Part shown: piece after piece, positions 16,787 through 24,958 of the stretch
Numbering within the stretch: the first letter of the stretch is position 1
Layout of the letters: each line of letters begins with the position of its first letter
From: Arthrobacter sp. AZCC_0090
GTDB taxonomy: Bacteria > Actinomycetota > Actinomycetes > Actinomycetales > Micrococcaceae
Direction: 5' to 3'
DNA: 56,360 nucleotides
NCBI RefSeq assembly: GCF_014207375.1
Contig: NZ_JACHEE010000021.1
Location: forward strand, 1-56,360
The notes under the pieces: generated by a model
The model's database searches: none
What the model was told of the DNA's origin: nothing
Seen by the model: only the letters and a program-made list of their open reading frames with translations
Position numbers and translations under genes: made by a program

Positions 16787-17828
16787 AGAGCAACTCCTTC
16801 ATGGGAAGTTGACGGTGGGCCACTTGCTGGAAGACTTCGTCATGGGAAGCGACGAGGACACCGCACCCGCCGTTGGCGCCCGTTCGCATGGCGTCAAGGA
16901 TGGCTTCTGTATTTGTCGAGTCCAGACCCGAACTTGGTTCGTCTGCTAGTAGTAGTGAAGGTTCGTTGATCAGAGCGCGACAAAACGCGACTCTTTGCTG
17001 CTGTCCGCCAGAAAGCACCTGGCTTGAATCCAGAAGCCCAACGATATGGTCTTTAGCATTGTTTGGAACGACGAGATCCTTTCCAAGAGTCACTCTCGCT
17101 TCTAGAACGGCTTGAAAGTCAAGGGTCGACTCATAGTCGCCAGGGAGCTTCTTGGATTCCACGTTTTTCAACGCTCGTTCCAATTCGCCGGGTTTCTGCT
17201 TTTGCAGAGCCGAATAGGAATCGAAGAGGCGCCACACAAGATAGGGCATGTTCGTGATCGAGCTGACGTCAATTGCCCTAAGCCGCACGAGCGCTTCTTC
17301 CACAAAGGACTTTCCAGCGATCGCAGACCAGCCTTGCATCCTACCGATATCGATCCAAAACCACAGAGCGGCGATCTCCGCGCCTACATCCTGTTGTCTC
17401 GGAGGAATCGCGGCATTGGCCAATCTCGCCTCCAAATCGCCAGGCAAAGCTGCGCCGGTAGCCCTCATCAACTTGAGCGCCGACCAGAGCGTCGGCAGGT
17501 CGGCTGTGGACTGCGCGCCGAGTGCTTCACGGACAGTCCCCTTGGCGTTGTCCGCGGCCGGCAGGTAGGAACCAAGGTTTTCGGAGTACAACGCCGTGGT
17601 ATAGAGATCCCCGCGCTCTTGGCCCTCCCTTTCGGGCATCCTTATGAGGCCGTTGATTCCCTGGAGCTTCTTCAAGTCTTCTTGTATGGCAGAAACATCG
17701 TTAGCCGGCGCGGAGAGACTGCCACTGCAGGCAGGCAGGCAGAGCATAGCCACGATTAGCACCGGCAATAGTTTGGCGCTTCGCATGTGCTGCAAGTTTC
17801 GACGACATATACCCGGGCCTCTCTTCAT
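16773..17828 (-). CDS. Chimera: lipoprotein with all-helical domain fused to an ABC ATPase C-terminal fragment
   Basis: Residues 1-34 form a lipoprotein signal with lipobox LPAC (Cys34). Residues 40-270 are helical, possibly an alpha/alpha repeat domain; I recognise no family with certainty. At residue 272 the sequence becomes the end of an ABC ATPase: signature LSGGQQQRV, Walker B SLLLADEP (292-297) and a switch His in VASHDE (329). No Walker A is present, and the ATPase half would be placed outside the membrane, so it cannot work as an ATPase. A deletion that removed the 3' end of the lipoprotein gene and the 5' part of the ATPase gene best explains this. Start uncertain: ATG 17828 or 17786. 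Confidence 0.72.
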   Translation of the reverse strand: MKRGPGICRRNLQHMRSAKLLPVLIVAMLCLPACSGSLSAPANDVSAIQEDLKKLQGINGLIRMPEREGQERGDLYTTALYSENLGSYLPAADNAKGTVREALGAQSTADLPTLWSALKLMRATGAALPGDLEARLANAAIPPRQQDVGAEIAALWFWIDIGRMQGWSAIAGKSFVEEALVRLRAIDVSSITNMPYLVWRLFDSYSALQKQKPGELERALKNVESKKLPGDYESTLDFQAVLEARVTLGKDLVVPNNAKDHIVGLLDSSQVLSGGQQQRVAFCRALINEPSLLLADEPSSGLDSTNTEAILDAMRTGANGGCGVLVASHDEVFQQVAHRQLPMKELLFEQK

Positions 17829-17850
17829 TACTGCAGTGCCGATCTCTTCG

Positions 17851-18249
17851 TCAGACGTGCGCGGAAGCAGTGCGCAAATTGCCGTAGTAGTAAGCAGCGG
17901 CCGCCACATCCGCACCTAGGTAGAACGCCCCCCAACCCATGCAGATAGTGCCACTCAGATAGGATCCACGAGCGCCGTTACTGTTGGTCCACTGAAGTGT
18001 CGCCGGATTGCTGGTTCCCGATCCCGATACATTGACACCCTTGATGCTGATGGACCCAACTCCGTACTGGTAGAACGAGGTCGTGTTGCGGATCCAGTTG
18101 GGTGATACGTTCATCACCGCCGACGAGGAAAAACTCCCACAGCCGCCATTTGAAACCGGCTGGATCCACATATTTGCCGTGATCGGCTGTCCATTATCGA
18201 AATACGCGATTGCGGCGCCTGCCTTCCTCATTTTCCTTGCGATTTTCAT
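17851..18249 (-). CDS. Small Gly/Ser/Asn-rich protein next to the FtsX-type transporter, unknown
   Basis: A 132-residue protein starting at ATG 18249 behind GGGGA. The N-terminus is basic (KIARKMRKAG) with a short, weak hydrophobic part and a TAN junction, so export is possible but not clear. The body is rich in Gly, Ser, Asn, Thr and aromatic residues with two Cys (Cys37 and another near 107), like a small beta-structured extracellular protein. It ends about 22 bases before the lipoprotein chimera gene, so the genes look cotranscribed. A bacteriocin-like or exported substrate is conceivable. I cannot assign a family. Confidence 0.5.
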   Translation of the reverse strand: MKIARKMRKAGAAIAYFDNGQPITANMWIQPVSNGGCGSFSSSAVMNVSPNWIRNTTSFYQYGVGSISIKGVNVSGSGTSNPATLQWTNSNGARGSYLSGTICMGWGAFYLGADVAAAAYYYGNLRTASAHV

Positions 18250-18389
18250 CCGATTCCCCAATCTCAATTACAGGTCGGCTTTGGAATTCCGACCACATTT
18301 CTTGTCAGATATGAATATCGAATTTGCTCTCCCGCTCGTGCCCGATCTCTCCTGCAGAAACTAGTCCCATAGTGCGGCGCGCGAGGCGG

Positions 18390-18743
18390 CTACTGTTCAG
18401 GGGGAGGAGCCCGCTTTCGGGCCCAGATCAGACACCCTACAAACAGGGTCAGGGCTAGCAGCGGAACCAAGAACCAGCCCACATCCCTGCCTCGGAGGAG
18501 GAGAGTGACGTTGAAAGCGATGATCCCGCTGAAGATCAAAGCCTGCGAAGGCAGTTCGCCGGAGAGGATCGCGTCGTGTTTACCCCAGATGGCCCCCACG
18601 GCTAGAAAAGCAACGCCAAAAGGGACAACGAGAAATAGCGCTAGTGGAACGGGCGCAAGTCCGATGACCAAGACTGTGGCGCCAAACATGAACGAAATCG
18701 TGAACCAGCAAGCGGCTATTGCGAGCAACGGCCTATTCGTCAT
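18390..18743 (-). CDS. Four-helix membrane protein, unknown function
   Basis: A 117-residue protein with four hydrophobic segments spanning nearly the whole length and an RKRAPPPEQ tail. AGAGGTG lies 8 bases before the ATG. It has no recognised family and resembles the small hydrophobic proteins common in actinobacterial accessory regions. It is separated from the small Gly/Ser-rich gene by about 140 bases that hold no gene. Confidence 0.62.
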   Translation of the reverse strand: MTNRPLLAIAACWFTISFMFGATVLVIGLAPVPLALFLVVPFGVAFLAVGAIWGKHDAILSGELPSQALIFSGIIAFNVTLLLRGRDVGWFLVPLLALTLFVGCLIWARKRAPPPEQ

Positions 18744-18827
18744 GTCAGCACCTCTTGGTTCGATCCCGGGTCGGAGCCTCTCCTTCGGAGAGGCTAATCG
18801 CCCGCTACCTCCGCTAGGGGTGTGATT

Positions 18828-18960
18828 TCAGCAAATTGAGTGGCCGAAACGGCAAGATTGAGTGGTCGTCCACGACCTACTCACGATCGCCGGTGCCGGA
18901 CGCTCACTGCTCCGCGCCGTCGACGTTGAGTGCGGCGTTTCCACCACCCAATTTGGGAAA
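18828..18960. mobile_element. Insertion-sequence end remnant in a gene-free stretch
   Basis: The 315-base gap 18744-19058 contains AAATTGAGTGGCCGAAACGGCAAGA-like sequence with a second GATTGAGTGG copy 20-odd bases later. This TTGAGTGG/CCGAAACGGC pattern resembles the repeated end sequences of actinobacterial IS21-like elements. No transposase ORF is present. It mirrors the repeats near 14.15 kb, so the accessory genes in between may have arrived or been rearranged with the element. Confidence 0.4.
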
Positions 18961-19058
18961 ATCGCTACCCAATTCGCCCGGAACCCACCCCTACGCGGCG
19001 CGAAAGGGCCGTACCGTACTACTTGCAAATCAGCCATTTCCAGAATCGAAGGATCTCA

Positions 19059-20300
19059 GTGACGCTGCCAGATAACTTGTCGTTGAACGAAACTCATGCC
19101 GCTGGCAGGTCAGAACACTCCAAACTAGTAAGAACAGCACTTCTTATCGCGTTATACATGCCGATAAGTGCAGCAGGCACTCTGTTGGCGATTGCTTTGG
19201 CGCCAGGATGGAGGCTGTTCAAGAACGACCGTGTCCTAGATATCGAGCAATTAAGAGGGTACTTGGCGATCTTCGCACTGGATGCCAGCGGGCTGTCCGG
19301 TTTCGTTGCCTTTGGCAGCCTGCTCTTGGCCATAAATCGCATCGAAGTGACTTCCCAAGCAAGCATCGATGCTGAAACGGCGGTTCGAGCATTCATCATC
19401 CTGAGATTTAGAAACTTCATCCAGTGGGCAGCGATCCTAGGCGCCTCGACCGCGCCCATCGGGGGAATCATCTGGATAATCCTCAATTCCAGCCAACCCG
19501 ACTGGCCCAGATCTACACTTTCAATAGCTGCTGCTTGCGCGGCATTATGGATCGTCCTCCTTCTGTCTGTGCCGGGTAGCGGATATTTCGGTATGCAATC
19601 CATAGCAAAGGAATGGGCCGTAAACCATGCGGCTTTTCGGAGGGACATGCTTGTAAGGAACTGGGGAAGTAGGTGGGGAACCCGAATACAGGAGGCGCCG
19701 GTCAAACGACGGCAGGCCTGGCACGTAATTTGGAGATGGTTGATCGTGGCACTCGCGGCCACCGTGGAGATTGCTATTCTGTCTCAACTGATAGACGAGA
19801 TGAAGCCCGATTGGGGAGATCCCCGCACCCTCCCGATATTTGCGACGCTATTCATATACAATTCCTATGTCGGGGGGATCATTCTCTTGGTCGCCGGGTG
19901 GATTTGTGAGGCCGGAATCGCAGCTGCGCATCGAGGTTGGCGCAAGACTGGGCTTGCTATCAAGTTCCTGGCCGCTTCATTAGGACCGAGTGTTGCAATA
20001 GCATTCATGGTATTCGACTATTTCCCGTTTAGTGTCATGGCCTGGACCATAGCCATCCTCCAAGTAGGATTCGTCCTAGGAATGCTAAACAATGGGAACC
20101 TCAAGAACTCGGTGTGGTTCCCGGTCCGGGGCATGGTTCTGAACGCGCGATCGCAGTCGCATCGATGGGCGTATCTCAGGTGGAGAAGTCTCGATGCATT
20201 GCTCAACACCGGTTTAGAAGATCTTCCTCGTCGGCAACGTAAGAGAAAAAAGAAAGAAATCTCCCAGTGGCGTGATCGCATTACCAATAGCGAAATCTAG
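19059..20300 (+). CDS. Polytopic membrane protein, unknown function
   Basis: A 413-residue protein starting at GTG 19059 with GAAGGAT just upstream; an upstream extension would read through the element remnant. About eight hydrophobic segments are visible (for example LIALYMPISAAGTLLAIAL, WAAILGASTAPIGGIIWIIL and LFIYNSYVGGIILLVAGWI), with basic loops and a Lys/Arg-rich C-terminus. Base composition is less GC-rich than in the core genes. I do not recognise a family. It stands alone between convergent neighbours. Confidence 0.68.
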   Translation: MTLPDNLSLNETHAAGRSEHSKLVRTALLIALYMPISAAGTLLAIALAPGWRLFKNDRVLDIEQLRGYLAIFALDASGLSGFVAFGSLLLAINRIEVTSQASIDAETAVRAFIILRFRNFIQWAAILGASTAPIGGIIWIILNSSQPDWPRSTLSIAAACAALWIVLLLSVPGSGYFGMQSIAKEWAVNHAAFRRDMLVRNWGSRWGTRIQEAPVKRRQAWHVIWRWLIVALAATVEIAILSQLIDEMKPDWGDPRTLPIFATLFIYNSYVGGIILLVAGWICEAGIAAAHRGWRKTGLAIKFLAASLGPSVAIAFMVFDYFPFSVMAWTIAILQVGFVLGMLNNGNLKNSVWFPVRGMVLNARSQSHRWAYLRWRSLDALLNTGLEDLPRRQRKRKKKEISQWRDRITNSEI

Positions 20301-20400
20301 TTCCCTCGCGGGCTTTCAGTTCGAGCTGAACAGTTCCTCAGCCGCCCGAAGAATGCGGCGCCGGTTTCGGCGGCGGACGAAGCCCCGGAAAGTCGAGGGG

Positions 20401-21027
20401 TCAGGGCTGTCGCGCCACGACACTCGCGTCGGCCGCCTGGATGACCACAGGGATATTCGACGGATCGACCCCCGCTTCCACGATCCGCCACACGCGCACT
20501 TCGGCACCGACGCCCGGCACTTGCGACTGCAGAAGGGATACCCGGGTCGCCTTTTCCGGGCGCCAACGTCCGCGCAGGGTCGAGCCGTCGTCGAGCGTCA
20601 CGGTGAGGTCGAACGACGAGACCGAGCCGTTCTCGGTGAGTCGAATGTCGCGTGCGAGTACCCTACCCCACTCAGCGCCAGCGTCGTGCCTGGACTGGTC
20701 CCATTTGGCCTGCAGCGCATGGTCGAACCTCGCTTCTTCGCCGGTTCCGATCAGGATCGCCCACAACACAGCAGGAATGCCGCCGATCATGACAGTGAAG
20801 ATCAGGTTGAACCACCAGCCGGGCGACTCCTCCGACCTCCAAAGGAAATAGAGCGCGAAGACGGCGGCAATGGTCACGATCACATTGACGAACGCGAATA
20901 TCACGCGACCGCGCGGGCCGAGGTGCTTCGGGAGCAGGAGCGACTGGGGCGCGGAAGCAGGTGCATCCAACCGCTCAAGCAGATGCACGACGTGTCCGGC
21001 AGTATCCTCAATGGACGGCTTCGACAT
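20401..21027 (-). CDS. Membrane protein with C-terminal soluble domain, unknown function
   Basis: From ATG 21027 the protein has 208 residues: a cytoplasmic start, two membrane segments (about 40-60 and 68-90) and a C-terminal soluble part of beta character (DLTVTLDDGSTLRGRWRPE and later strands) that could be an OB- or SH3-like fold. No clear ribosome-binding site precedes the ATG. I recognise no family. It resembles small actinobacterial proteins of general cell-envelope type. Confidence 0.6.
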   Translation of the reverse strand: MSKPSIEDTAGHVVHLLERLDAPASAPQSLLLPKHLGPRGRVIFAFVNVIVTIAAVFALYFLWRSEESPGWWFNLIFTVMIGGIPAVLWAILIGTGEEARFDHALQAKWDQSRHDAGAEWGRVLARDIRLTENGSVSSFDLTVTLDDGSTLRGRWRPEKATRVSLLQSQVPGVGAEVRVWRIVEAGVDPSNIPVVIQAADASVVARQP

Positions 21028-21099
21028 GGTGGCATCGTAGCCCGCAGGGGCATCCAAGCGGTGAACACCCGGCAAAAGGGCCGCGCGACGCACGACCGC

Positions 21100-21143
21100 A
21101 AAGCCCCGGCCGCCTAGTCAATTGACAGAGCAGCCGGGGCTTT
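21100..21143. terminator. Terminator after the MHS transporter operon
   Basis: An 11-bp inverted repeat, AAAGCCCCGGC/GCCGGGGCTTT, with a 22-base loop lies just beyond the stop of the MHS transporter gene on the minus strand. The run of A at its left arm gives a short U-tract on the leftward transcript. Confidence 0.7.
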
Positions 21144-21155
21144 GAGCGGGAAAAG

Positions 21156-22478
21156 CTACAGCACGGTGGTCCGCGACAGAGACAGTCCCTTCGTCTCGCG
21201 GAAGAACAGGATCACAACGACCGCGGAGACCACCGCAACGCCCATCAGGTAGAAGGCCGGCGCCAGCGGGGTACCGAAGCCCGCAACCAGCCCGGTGGCC
21301 ACAAACGGTGCGGTCCCGCCAAACAGGACGTAGGCCAAGGTGTAGCCGATCGCCGAGCCGGACGCCCGCACCGCCGACGGGAACATCTCGACGAGTGCCG
21401 GCACGTTGGACGTTCCGATCACAGCCACCAGGGCGCCCAGGATGCTCGTCCCGACAATCGCGAATCCGAGTCCCAGCGGCATGATGGAGAATGCCGGAAT
21501 CGTCATGATCACGAAGCCGATGCAGGACACCAAGAGCATCCGTTTCCGGCCAAATCGGTCACTTGCCCGCGCAGCCAAGGGGCAGACCGCGGTGTAGACG
21601 AGCATGGTGATGACGCTGGTGATCATCGAGTCCGTGCTTGAGTAGTGCAGGCTCGAGGTCATGTAGGCGATCATGTAGCTGCTCATCAGGTAGTACGCCA
21701 CTGCGTTGGTGATGCTGTAGCCGAACAGCGTAAAGATTTGCCGCGCGCAGAGCCTGACGGCGTCGCCCAGGGGCCGTTTGGCCACCTTGCCTTTGTTTTC
21801 CAAACCGCGGAACACTGGAGTGTCGTCCACGCGAGACCTGATGTACAGCCCGATCAGGCCTAGCGGCGCAGCGAGGAGGAACGGGATTCGCCAACCCCAC
21901 GCTTGCAAGTCACCCGAGCTGAGATTCGCGGTGATGGCTGCGCCGAGCAATGCCCCGGCCACCGAAGCCAGGCCCACGGTTACCGGGATGATGCTGGCGT
22001 AAGTGGCGCGCTTTCCAGCCGGAGCGTATTCAACAATGAACGCCGAGGAGCCCGTGTACTCTCCGCCGGTGGTGAACCCCTGAACGGCCCGGAAGACGAA
22101 CAACAGGATCGGAGCCCATACGCCGATCACCGCAAACGTCGGCAGAATGCCAATGCAGAACGTCGCAGCGCTCATGATCACCACGCACAGGCCGAGCATC
22201 TTGTTGCGGCCGATCCGGTCGCCGTAACGGCCGAAGAACGCCGCCCCGAGCGGCCTCGCGATGAAGCCGCCGGCGAAGATCGCCCACACGGCCAGGAGGG
22301 ACGCCGTCGTCGAATAGTCCGGGAAGAAAAGCTTGGCGATGGTCACCGACATCACGGCGTAAGCCGCTGAGTCGAACCACTCTACGAAGTTCCCGACGGC
22401 GGCCGCCGCGGCTACGCGCTTGAGGCTCCGGCGCGGGGAAGAGTCAGTCTCTGCTGGGTTCTCGATGAGGGTGTTCAT
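21156..22478 (-). CDS. MHS-family major facilitator transporter
   Basis: A 440-residue, 12-helix MFS protein of the metabolite:H+ symporter type (ProP, ShiA, KgtP relatives). Features are the family's NFVEWFDSAAYAV start, GRYGDRIGRNK between helices 2 and 3, and FTTGGEYTGSSAF in helix 5. Such proteins import organic acids or betaines with protons. It is the last gene of an operon with an acyl-CoA ligase (four-base overlap) and a crotonase, so a carboxylic acid that is then CoA-activated is the likely substrate. Confidence 0.88.
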   Translation of the reverse strand: MNTLIENPAETDSSPRRSLKRVAAAAAVGNFVEWFDSAAYAVMSVTIAKLFFPDYSTTASLLAVWAIFAGGFIARPLGAAFFGRYGDRIGRNKMLGLCVVIMSAATFCIGILPTFAVIGVWAPILLFVFRAVQGFTTGGEYTGSSAFIVEYAPAGKRATYASIIPVTVGLASVAGALLGAAITANLSSGDLQAWGWRIPFLLAAPLGLIGLYIRSRVDDTPVFRGLENKGKVAKRPLGDAVRLCARQIFTLFGYSITNAVAYYLMSSYMIAYMTSSLHYSSTDSMITSVITMLVYTAVCPLAARASDRFGRKRMLLVSCIGFVIMTIPAFSIMPLGLGFAIVGTSILGALVAVIGTSNVPALVEMFPSAVRASGSAIGYTLAYVLFGGTAPFVATGLVAGFGTPLAPAFYLMGVAVVSAVVVILFFRETKGLSLSRTTVL

Positions 22479-24067
22479 GACGCTTGTCCTTCGTGGGGGT
22501 CGGAAGGTGAAGAGTGGGGAAGTGCGCGGAGCTGTGCCCTTTGGACTTTTCCGGTGGCCGATTTCGGCAACGCGGTGACGTATTCAATAAAGCGCGGATA
22601 CGCGAAGCGGGAGAAGTTCGCCTTGACGTGGGACACGATCGACTCGCTCAATTCGGCGTCGCCGCTGTGGCCCGGCATCAATTCCACCCACGCCTTGATG
22701 GACTGGCCCCGGAGTTCATCCGGCACTCCCGTCACTGATACATCCCTGACGGGATCGAGTTCCCTGATGACCGCTTCCAGTTCGTACGGCCCCACCCGGT
22801 AGCCCGACGTCTTGATGACGTCGTCGCTCCGGCCGAGGAACCAGAAGTAGCCGTCATGGTCAGCGTAAGCCTGGTCCTTGGTGTGGTACCAGTCGCCGCC
22901 GAACGCGGCGGCTGAGGCATCGGGCATATTCCAGTATCCCAAGGGGAACTGCGGGTTCGATCGGGACCTGAGGCAGATTTCACCGGTCTCCCCGGCGGGC
23001 ACTTCGTTCTCATTCTCATCCAGCAGCGCCACCTCCCAGCCGGGGAGCGGCCTGCCCATGGATCCCGGTTTGACCGGGACACCAGGGAAGTTGCCCAGCA
23101 AAGGGTAGGACTCGGTGGAGCCGTAATAGTCCATCAACGTGACGCCAAACTGGTTCCGGAACCAATCAATGAGGTCAGGCGTCAGCGGCTCGTTGGAAGA
23201 ACAGACTGTCCGCAGGTGCAGCGGGAAGCGGGTGCCGGCGTCGGGCACGTCCTCCCGCATCTTGCGGAGGAACGTCGGGTTGACCAGCGCGCTGGTGACC
23301 CTATTGCGGCTTAAGCTTTCCAACAACGACGCCGGGTCGAAGCCTCCGGCGGGCCGGAACACCAAGTGACTGGCACCGGCCCGGAGCGGTCCCATGAGCT
23401 TGGCGAGCGACCACGCCCAGTCCCCCGCGCCGTAGAAGACGTCGCCGTCGCCGAGGCGGTGGCAGTATTCGAACTCGTTGTGGCCCAGCAGCGTCCGGTG
23501 GGCGTGGACGATTCCTTTGGCCCTTCCCGTGGTGCCCGAGGTATAGAAGATGAGGGCGGGGTCGTTGGCCTTGGTGGGCACGTCCTGGAAGACCGCTGGG
23601 CGGTCGGCGATGGCGGGGTCGTCGACGTCGATGAACGTTCCAGTGAAGCCTTCGAAGAGGCCCCTGGCCGAGTCCTCGGCGATGATCGCGGCCGCACCGC
23701 TGTCCTCAAGCCGGAAGCGGATGGGTTCCGCGGCCCAGAGTAGGGACATGGTGACCAGGATGGCGCCGGTCCGCAGCACGCCGAGGTAGGTGGCCGGGGT
23801 GTCGGCCCGCTGAGGAAGGAGAACGGCGACGCGGTCGCCCTTCTTGATTCCTGCAGCTTCGAGGGTGGCGGCGATTTGCCGAGAACGGTCTTGGATTTCA
23901 CCCCAGCTGATGTCGCGGTGGCCCTCGACGGCGGACTCGAGGATGAGCGCGCGCTTGCCGCGTGGGTGACGATCGGCGACGTCGGCGGCCATGTTGTAGA
24001 ACTCCGGCACCTCCCAGCGGTGGGAAGCGAGCATGTCCGGGTAGCGGTCTTGCGTTGTAACTGTCAT
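22475..24067 (-). CDS. Acyl-CoA synthetase (AMP-forming)
   Basis: A 530-residue adenylating enzyme. The P-loop YTSGTTGRAKG (about 175-185), the A5-type DYYGSTES motif, the hinge region with SDDVIKTSGYRVGP and the C-terminal catalytic Lys in PKSATGKVQR are all present. The sequence is closest in character to acetyl/medium-chain or benzoate-type CoA ligases. It would activate an imported acid to its CoA thioester in the cytosol. It lies between a crotonase gene (11-base gap) and the MHS transporter gene (overlap). Substrate unknown. Confidence 0.88.
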   Translation of the reverse strand: MTVTTQDRYPDMLASHRWEVPEFYNMAADVADRHPRGKRALILESAVEGHRDISWGEIQDRSRQIAATLEAAGIKKGDRVAVLLPQRADTPATYLGVLRTGAILVTMSLLWAAEPIRFRLEDSGAAAIIAEDSARGLFEGFTGTFIDVDDPAIADRPAVFQDVPTKANDPALIFYTSGTTGRAKGIVHAHRTLLGHNEFEYCHRLGDGDVFYGAGDWAWSLAKLMGPLRAGASHLVFRPAGGFDPASLLESLSRNRVTSALVNPTFLRKMREDVPDAGTRFPLHLRTVCSSNEPLTPDLIDWFRNQFGVTLMDYYGSTESYPLLGNFPGVPVKPGSMGRPLPGWEVALLDENENEVPAGETGEICLRSRSNPQFPLGYWNMPDASAAAFGGDWYHTKDQAYADHDGYFWFLGRSDDVIKTSGYRVGPYELEAVIRELDPVRDVSVTGVPDELRGQSIKAWVELMPGHSGDAELSESIVSHVKANFSRFAYPRFIEYVTALPKSATGKVQRAQLRALPHSSPSDPHEGQAS

Positions 24068-24078
24068 TTCGCGCTCCT

Positions 24079-24846
24079 TCAGCGTCCGCGGCCGGCGAGG
24101 AATCTAGCCATTTCGCGTTGTGGTTCGCCGGTTCCGTAGGCCTCGCGGTGGACGCGCTTTGCTTCGGCCATGGCGTCGCTCAGCTCCTCTTCCTCGAGGC
24201 TGCGGAGCCGGTTCTTGGTCAAGCGGACCGCGCCCGGAGGTAGGAGGCTCAAGCGTGAGGCGAGTTCCTTCGCGTCATCCAGCACACCGCCGTCGTCGGC
24301 CAGGTAGTTCAGCAAGCCGAGACGCTGCGCTTCGACGGCATCCACAAGTTCGCCGGTGAGGACGAACTGGGAGGTCTTGGACTTGCCCAGGATGCTCCAC
24401 ATCGCCCAGATTCCGGTGATGCTGGGGATACCGGAGAGGACTTCGGGCTGGCCCATGCGGACTTTGGAGTCGCCGACGCGCAGGTCGGCGAGGAGGGCAT
24501 ACTGGAACCCGGAACCGGCCGCGACGCCGTTGACCGCGGCGATGGTGATCTGGTCGAGGTTGCGGACGGCCCGGTACAGGCGGTCGAAGCCGTCGATCCA
24601 GGCCTCGGCGGAGGCATGGTCCTCGGGGTTCATCGACGCGGTTTCAGCGAGATCTTGCCCGGCACAGAAGGCCCGGCCGCTGCCGGTGAGGATGACGGTG
24701 CGGATGTCCGTGTTGTCTTTGAGGCCTTCCAAGTGGCCGATGAGCTCGTTGCGCATGGACTCGGTCCAGGCATTGAGTTTCTCGGGGCGGTTGAGGGTGA
24801 TGATGGCTGTTGAGCCGACTTGCTCGAAGAGGACGTCCTGGGACAT
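24079..24846 (-). CDS. Crotonase-superfamily enzyme with one hydratase Glu replaced
   Basis: From ATG 24846 (GGAAGGA upstream) the protein has 255 residues. The oxyanion-hole segment AFCAGQDLAE (59-68) and the GQPE motif (Glu135, equivalent to Glu164 of rat enoyl-CoA hydratase) are present. The other hydratase acid, Glu144 in GGGCELA, is replaced by Gln115 in GSGFQYA. It may therefore catalyse a different crotonase reaction (isomerase, hydrolase, lyase or decarboxylase). It is the first gene of the operon and is divergent from the LysR gene. Confidence 0.85.
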   Translation of the reverse strand: MSQDVLFEQVGSTAIITLNRPEKLNAWTESMRNELIGHLEGLKDNTDIRTVILTGSGRAFCAGQDLAETASMNPEDHASAEAWIDGFDRLYRAVRNLDQITIAAVNGVAAGSGFQYALLADLRVGDSKVRMGQPEVLSGIPSITGIWAMWSILGKSKTSQFVLTGELVDAVEAQRLGLLNYLADDGGVLDDAKELASRLSLLPPGAVRLTKNRLRSLEEEELSDAMAEAKRVHREAYGTGEPQREMARFLAGRGR

Positions 24847-24935
24847 GGGGTTTCCTTCCGTGGATGCTGCGGGGATTGCATCCATCAGACCACCGTGGAA
24901 TGTGACCGGTCTAACATCAATTTCCACTCGCCTTG

Positions 24936-24950
24936 ATACCAAACTGGTAT
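24936..24950. promoter_or_regulatory. Candidate LysR-regulator binding palindrome
   Basis: ATACC-AAACT-GGTAT is a perfect 5-bp-arm inverted repeat with a 5-base centre. It lies between the LysR start (24959) and the divergent crotonase operon, and a partial GGTAT copy follows. LysR-type regulators bind T-N11-A palindromes at this position. The site overlaps the regulator's own start region, which fits autorepression. Confidence 0.6.
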
Positions 24951-24958
24951 GGTTCGGT

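Noticed and set aside
17851..18249. Lactococcin 972-type bacteriocin
   Set aside because: The C-terminal aromatic/Gly-rich part is vaguely similar, but there is no proper signal peptide, the length is about twice that of the family, and the FtsX protein is not the large bacteriocin-associated membrane protein.
18930..19058. N-terminal extension of the membrane protein at 19059
   Set aside because: The first 43 codons run through the insertion-sequence remnant and have no membrane or coding character; GTG 19059 has a good ribosome-binding site.
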